Origin: a virus
Length of the DNA stretch: 23,589 nucleotides
Reading direction: 5' to 3' (one strand)
IMG/VR virus record: IMGVR_UViG_3300025120_000560
Location: 1 to 23,589 of that record
Made by a program: the position numbers and the translations under genes. Below, piece by piece: positions 21,680 to 23,589 of the stretch (position 1 is the stretch's first letter; each line of letters begins with the position of its first letter). Under the pieces are notes generated by a model. It saw only the letters and a list, made by a program, of their open reading frames with translations. It was not told the origin of the DNA and did not search any database.

Positions 21680-23100
21680 TGGCTGAATATACTTTTGATG
21701 TACAAAAACTTTATTTAGAAATGATGCTGGCAGATGCAGAGTCGTATGCTAGAGCACAAAACATTTTTGATTCAAAATCATTTGATAGAAAACTACAACC
21801 TATTGCGGCATTTATAAAAGACTACTCAGAAGAGTACAAAGTATTGCCTGAAGTAGAACAAGTAAATGCCAAATTTGATATTAAACTTAAATCAGCAAAA
21901 GATCTAGATCCAAGTCACTTTAATTGGTTACTGGACGAGTTTGAAACATTTTCCCGACATAAAGCACTGGAACGTGCAATACTTGAATCAGCAGACTTGC
22001 TGGAAAAAGGCGACTATGCTCCTGTTGAAGACAAGGTCAAAGATGCAGTCAACATTGGATTGACTCGTGACATGGGTACAGACTACTTTGAAGATCCAAA
22101 AGGTAGATTGGAGAACTTAAAGAACTCCAATGGTCAGATCAGTACAGGGTGGGCCAATTTGGACAAGAAACTGTTCGGTGGATTCAACCGAGGTGAACTA
22201 AACATTTTTGCAGGCGGATCAGGTGCAGGAAAAAGTTTGTTCTTACAGAATCTTGCTGTAAATTGGGCCACCGCTGGTTTGAACACTTGCTATATTAGTT
22301 TTGAATTGAGTGAACAACTGGTTGCCATGAGAATGGATGCAATGATTACTGGCATACCAACTAGAAAAGTATTTCCTGAAATTGAAAACGTAGAAATGAA
22401 AGTCAAGATGTTGGCTAAGAAATCAGGTAACTTGCAAATAAAATATTTGCCAAGTGGTAAAACAGTTTTAGATATTAAGTCTTATATCAAAGAACTAGAA
22501 CTAAAAACTAAAAAGAAAATTGATTGTATACTAGTTGACTATTTGGATCTCATGATGCCAAAATCCAAAAGAATAAGTCCAGCGGACTTGTTCATAAAAG
22601 ACAAATATGTGTCTGAAGAACTAAGAAACTTGTCAACAGAAAACAACTTGTTGCTGTGTACAGCATCGCAACTTAATAGAGCCTCTGTTGAAGAAATTGA
22701 ATTTGATCATTCTCATATAGCAGGCGGTTTATCTAAAGTGCAGACAGCAGACAACGTGTTTGGTATATTCACATCAAGAGCAATGAAAGAACGTGGTAGA
22801 TATCAAATACAGTTTATGAAAACAAGATCAAGTTCAGGCGTTGGACAAAAAATAGATTTAGAATTTGATGTCGACACTTTAAGAATAAGAGACTTGGCTG
22901 AGGATCAAGAATATCAACAATTCAAAAAGCAATCATCAACTATATATGATTCACTGAAACAAAAAAGCAAAGTGTCAACAGATAAGCCTAAAGAACTAGA
23001 TCCAAGAAAAGGTGATAACGTCGGCAAAGTAAAAGCCACAGTAGAAGGTGGCAAACTGAGACAATTACTAAATGAACTACACTCGGATGAAGAACAGTAA
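21679..23100 (+). CDS. 41: Replicative DNA helicase, T4 gp41-like
   Basis: This 473-residue protein is nearly the length of T4 gp41 (475 aa). Walker A is GGSGAGKS (179-186); the Walker B strand reads ILVDYLDLMMP, and a conserved SQLNRAS and FMKTRSSSGVG follow as in DnaB-family RecA-fold helicases. The N-terminal 170 residues form the helical collar domain. It forms a hexamer that moves 5'-3' on the lagging strand and activates gp61. The C-terminal 80 residues are charged and probably flexible. It overlaps the endonuclease III gene by 14 bases. Confidence 0.95.
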   Translation: MAEYTFDVQKLYLEMMLADAESYARAQNIFDSKSFDRKLQPIAAFIKDYSEEYKVLPEVEQVNAKFDIKLKSAKDLDPSHFNWLLDEFETFSRHKALERAILESADLLEKGDYAPVEDKVKDAVNIGLTRDMGTDYFEDPKGRLENLKNSNGQISTGWANLDKKLFGGFNRGELNIFAGGSGAGKSLFLQNLAVNWATAGLNTCYISFELSEQLVAMRMDAMITGIPTRKVFPEIENVEMKVKMLAKKSGNLQIKYLPSGKTVLDIKSYIKELELKTKKKIDCILVDYLDLMMPKSKRISPADLFIKDKYVSEELRNLSTENNLLLCTASQLNRASVEEIEFDHSHIAGGLSKVQTADNVFGIFTSRAMKERGRYQIQFMKTRSSSGVGQKIDLEFDVDTLRIRDLAEDQEYQQFKKQSSTIYDSLKQKSKVSTDKPKELDPRKGDNVGKVKATVEGGKLRQLLNELHSDEEQ

Positions 23101-23589
23101 TGACATTCTCTACATTTACGAAAAATTAAGTAAAACTTATCCACAGTATTCGAATCGCAAACCTAAAGCAAAAATTTACAGCAAAGCATATACCAGTTTA
23201 ATTGGTGTTATGTTGTCTGCACAAAGTCAAGATAAGAGAACTGCGATTGCTTGTAGACAACTTTTTGCCTTGTCCGATAATCCGGAAGACATGATAAAAT
23301 TAACTAGAGAAGAAGTTATTGAAGCAATTAGGCCTGCAGGATTACATAATGCTAAAAGCAAAAACATTCTTGCTACAAGCAAAATGTTGTTAGAAAATTT
23401 TAATGGACGTGTGCCACAAACACAAAAAGAACTAATGACACTACCGGGAGTTGGTAGGAAAAGTTCTGACATTGTAATGAGATTTGTTTGGGGACAACCA
23501 CACATAGCAGTTGATACACACGTTTTTAGATTATTATGGAGACTAGGTTGGGCAGACAATCTTAATGAAGCAAAAGCAAGTATAACTGT
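23087..23589 (+). CDS. nth: Endonuclease III-like DNA glycosylase/AP lyase (3' end outside window)
   Basis: The ATG at 23087 opens a frame that runs off the window after 167 codons. The helix-hairpin-helix is LPGVGRKS with K125, the probable Schiff-base lysine, and the catalytic Asp is D143 in AVDTHVFRL; the 18-residue spacing equals that of E. coli Nth (K120/D138). VMLSAQSQDKR is the typical N-terminal block. The enzyme removes oxidised pyrimidines and nicks the abasic site. The iron-sulfur cluster cysteines would lie beyond the window end, so their presence is unknown. It overlaps gp41 by 14 bases. Confidence 0.9.
   Translation, partial: MKNSNDILYIYEKLSKTYPQYSNRKPKAKIYSKAYTSLIGVMLSAQSQDKRTAIACRQLFALSDNPEDMIKLTREEVIEAIRPAGLHNAKSKNILATSKMLLENFNGRVPQTQKELMTLPGVGRKSSDIVMRFVWGQPHIAVDTHVFRLLWRLGWADNLNEAKASIT

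Noticed and set aside
23227-23559. 110-codon open frame on the minus strand
   Set aside because: It is fully antisense to the endonuclease III gene, whose catalytic motifs are clear; it is a shadow frame.

Overview
This window looks like part of the genome of an AT-rich, T4-like myovirus of marine bacteria (cyanophage- or pelagiphage-like). The evidence is a set of T4-type replication and recombination genes: uvsX, uvsY, uvsW, gp61 primase and gp41 helicase. The genes are packed with 1-4 bp TAATG/ATGA overlaps and almost no spacer. No tRNA, rRNA, integrase, insertion sequence or CRISPR array was seen. The host cannot be named from the window; strong AT bias and few Shine-Dalgarno sites would fit SAR11 or picocyanobacterial hosts.

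Layout. (1) 1-1605: recombination block with the 3' part of uvsX, a small acidic protein and a uvsY-like gene. (2) About 1589-13100: an accessory island of 15 genes with the flavour of glycan or surface-polymer modification. It opens with a HAD-type phosphatase, an APS-kinase-like P-loop kinase and a cytidylyltransferase-fold nucleotidyltransferase. Then come GT-A type transferases, one GT61-type transferase, four related GT-B-like transferases, two apparently active 2OG-Fe(II) oxygenases and one degenerate-looking oxygenase relative. An SGNH hydrolase, an FkbM methyltransferase and a DUF115/MptE-like protein complete it. (3) 13069-13536 (-): SprT-like metalloprotease. (4) 13537-13620: a divergent gap holding the clearest sigma70-type promoter of the window, facing rightward. 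(5) 13621-19315: uvsW with an unknown upstream partner, several conserved small proteins, a gp62-like protein, a zinc-finger protein, a TTG-started small gene, and a 200-residue protein that reads as a stripped-down DnaE (DNA polymerase III alpha) palm. (6) 19299-19682 (-): unknown protein. (7) 19705-20511: probable virion-type protein. (8) 20521-23589: gp61 primase, a 52-aa coiled-coil protein, gp41 helicase and the start of an endonuclease III.

The two strongest second-look items are as follows. First, three of the four related GT-B-like genes carry a tandem duplication: a perfect 60 bp, a 59/60 60 bp and a perfect 22 bp. The two 60-bp copies keep the frame and add 20 residues; the 22-bp copy breaks its gene, which has a second frame change about 150 bp upstream. 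Second, the DnaE-like mini-protein at 18460-19062 keeps the three catalytic aspartate motifs although the phage has a T4-type replisome.

There is no gene-free stretch longer than 300 bases; the longest gap is 84 bp (13537-13620). All function calls rest on motif reading and remembered family patterns, not on database searches.
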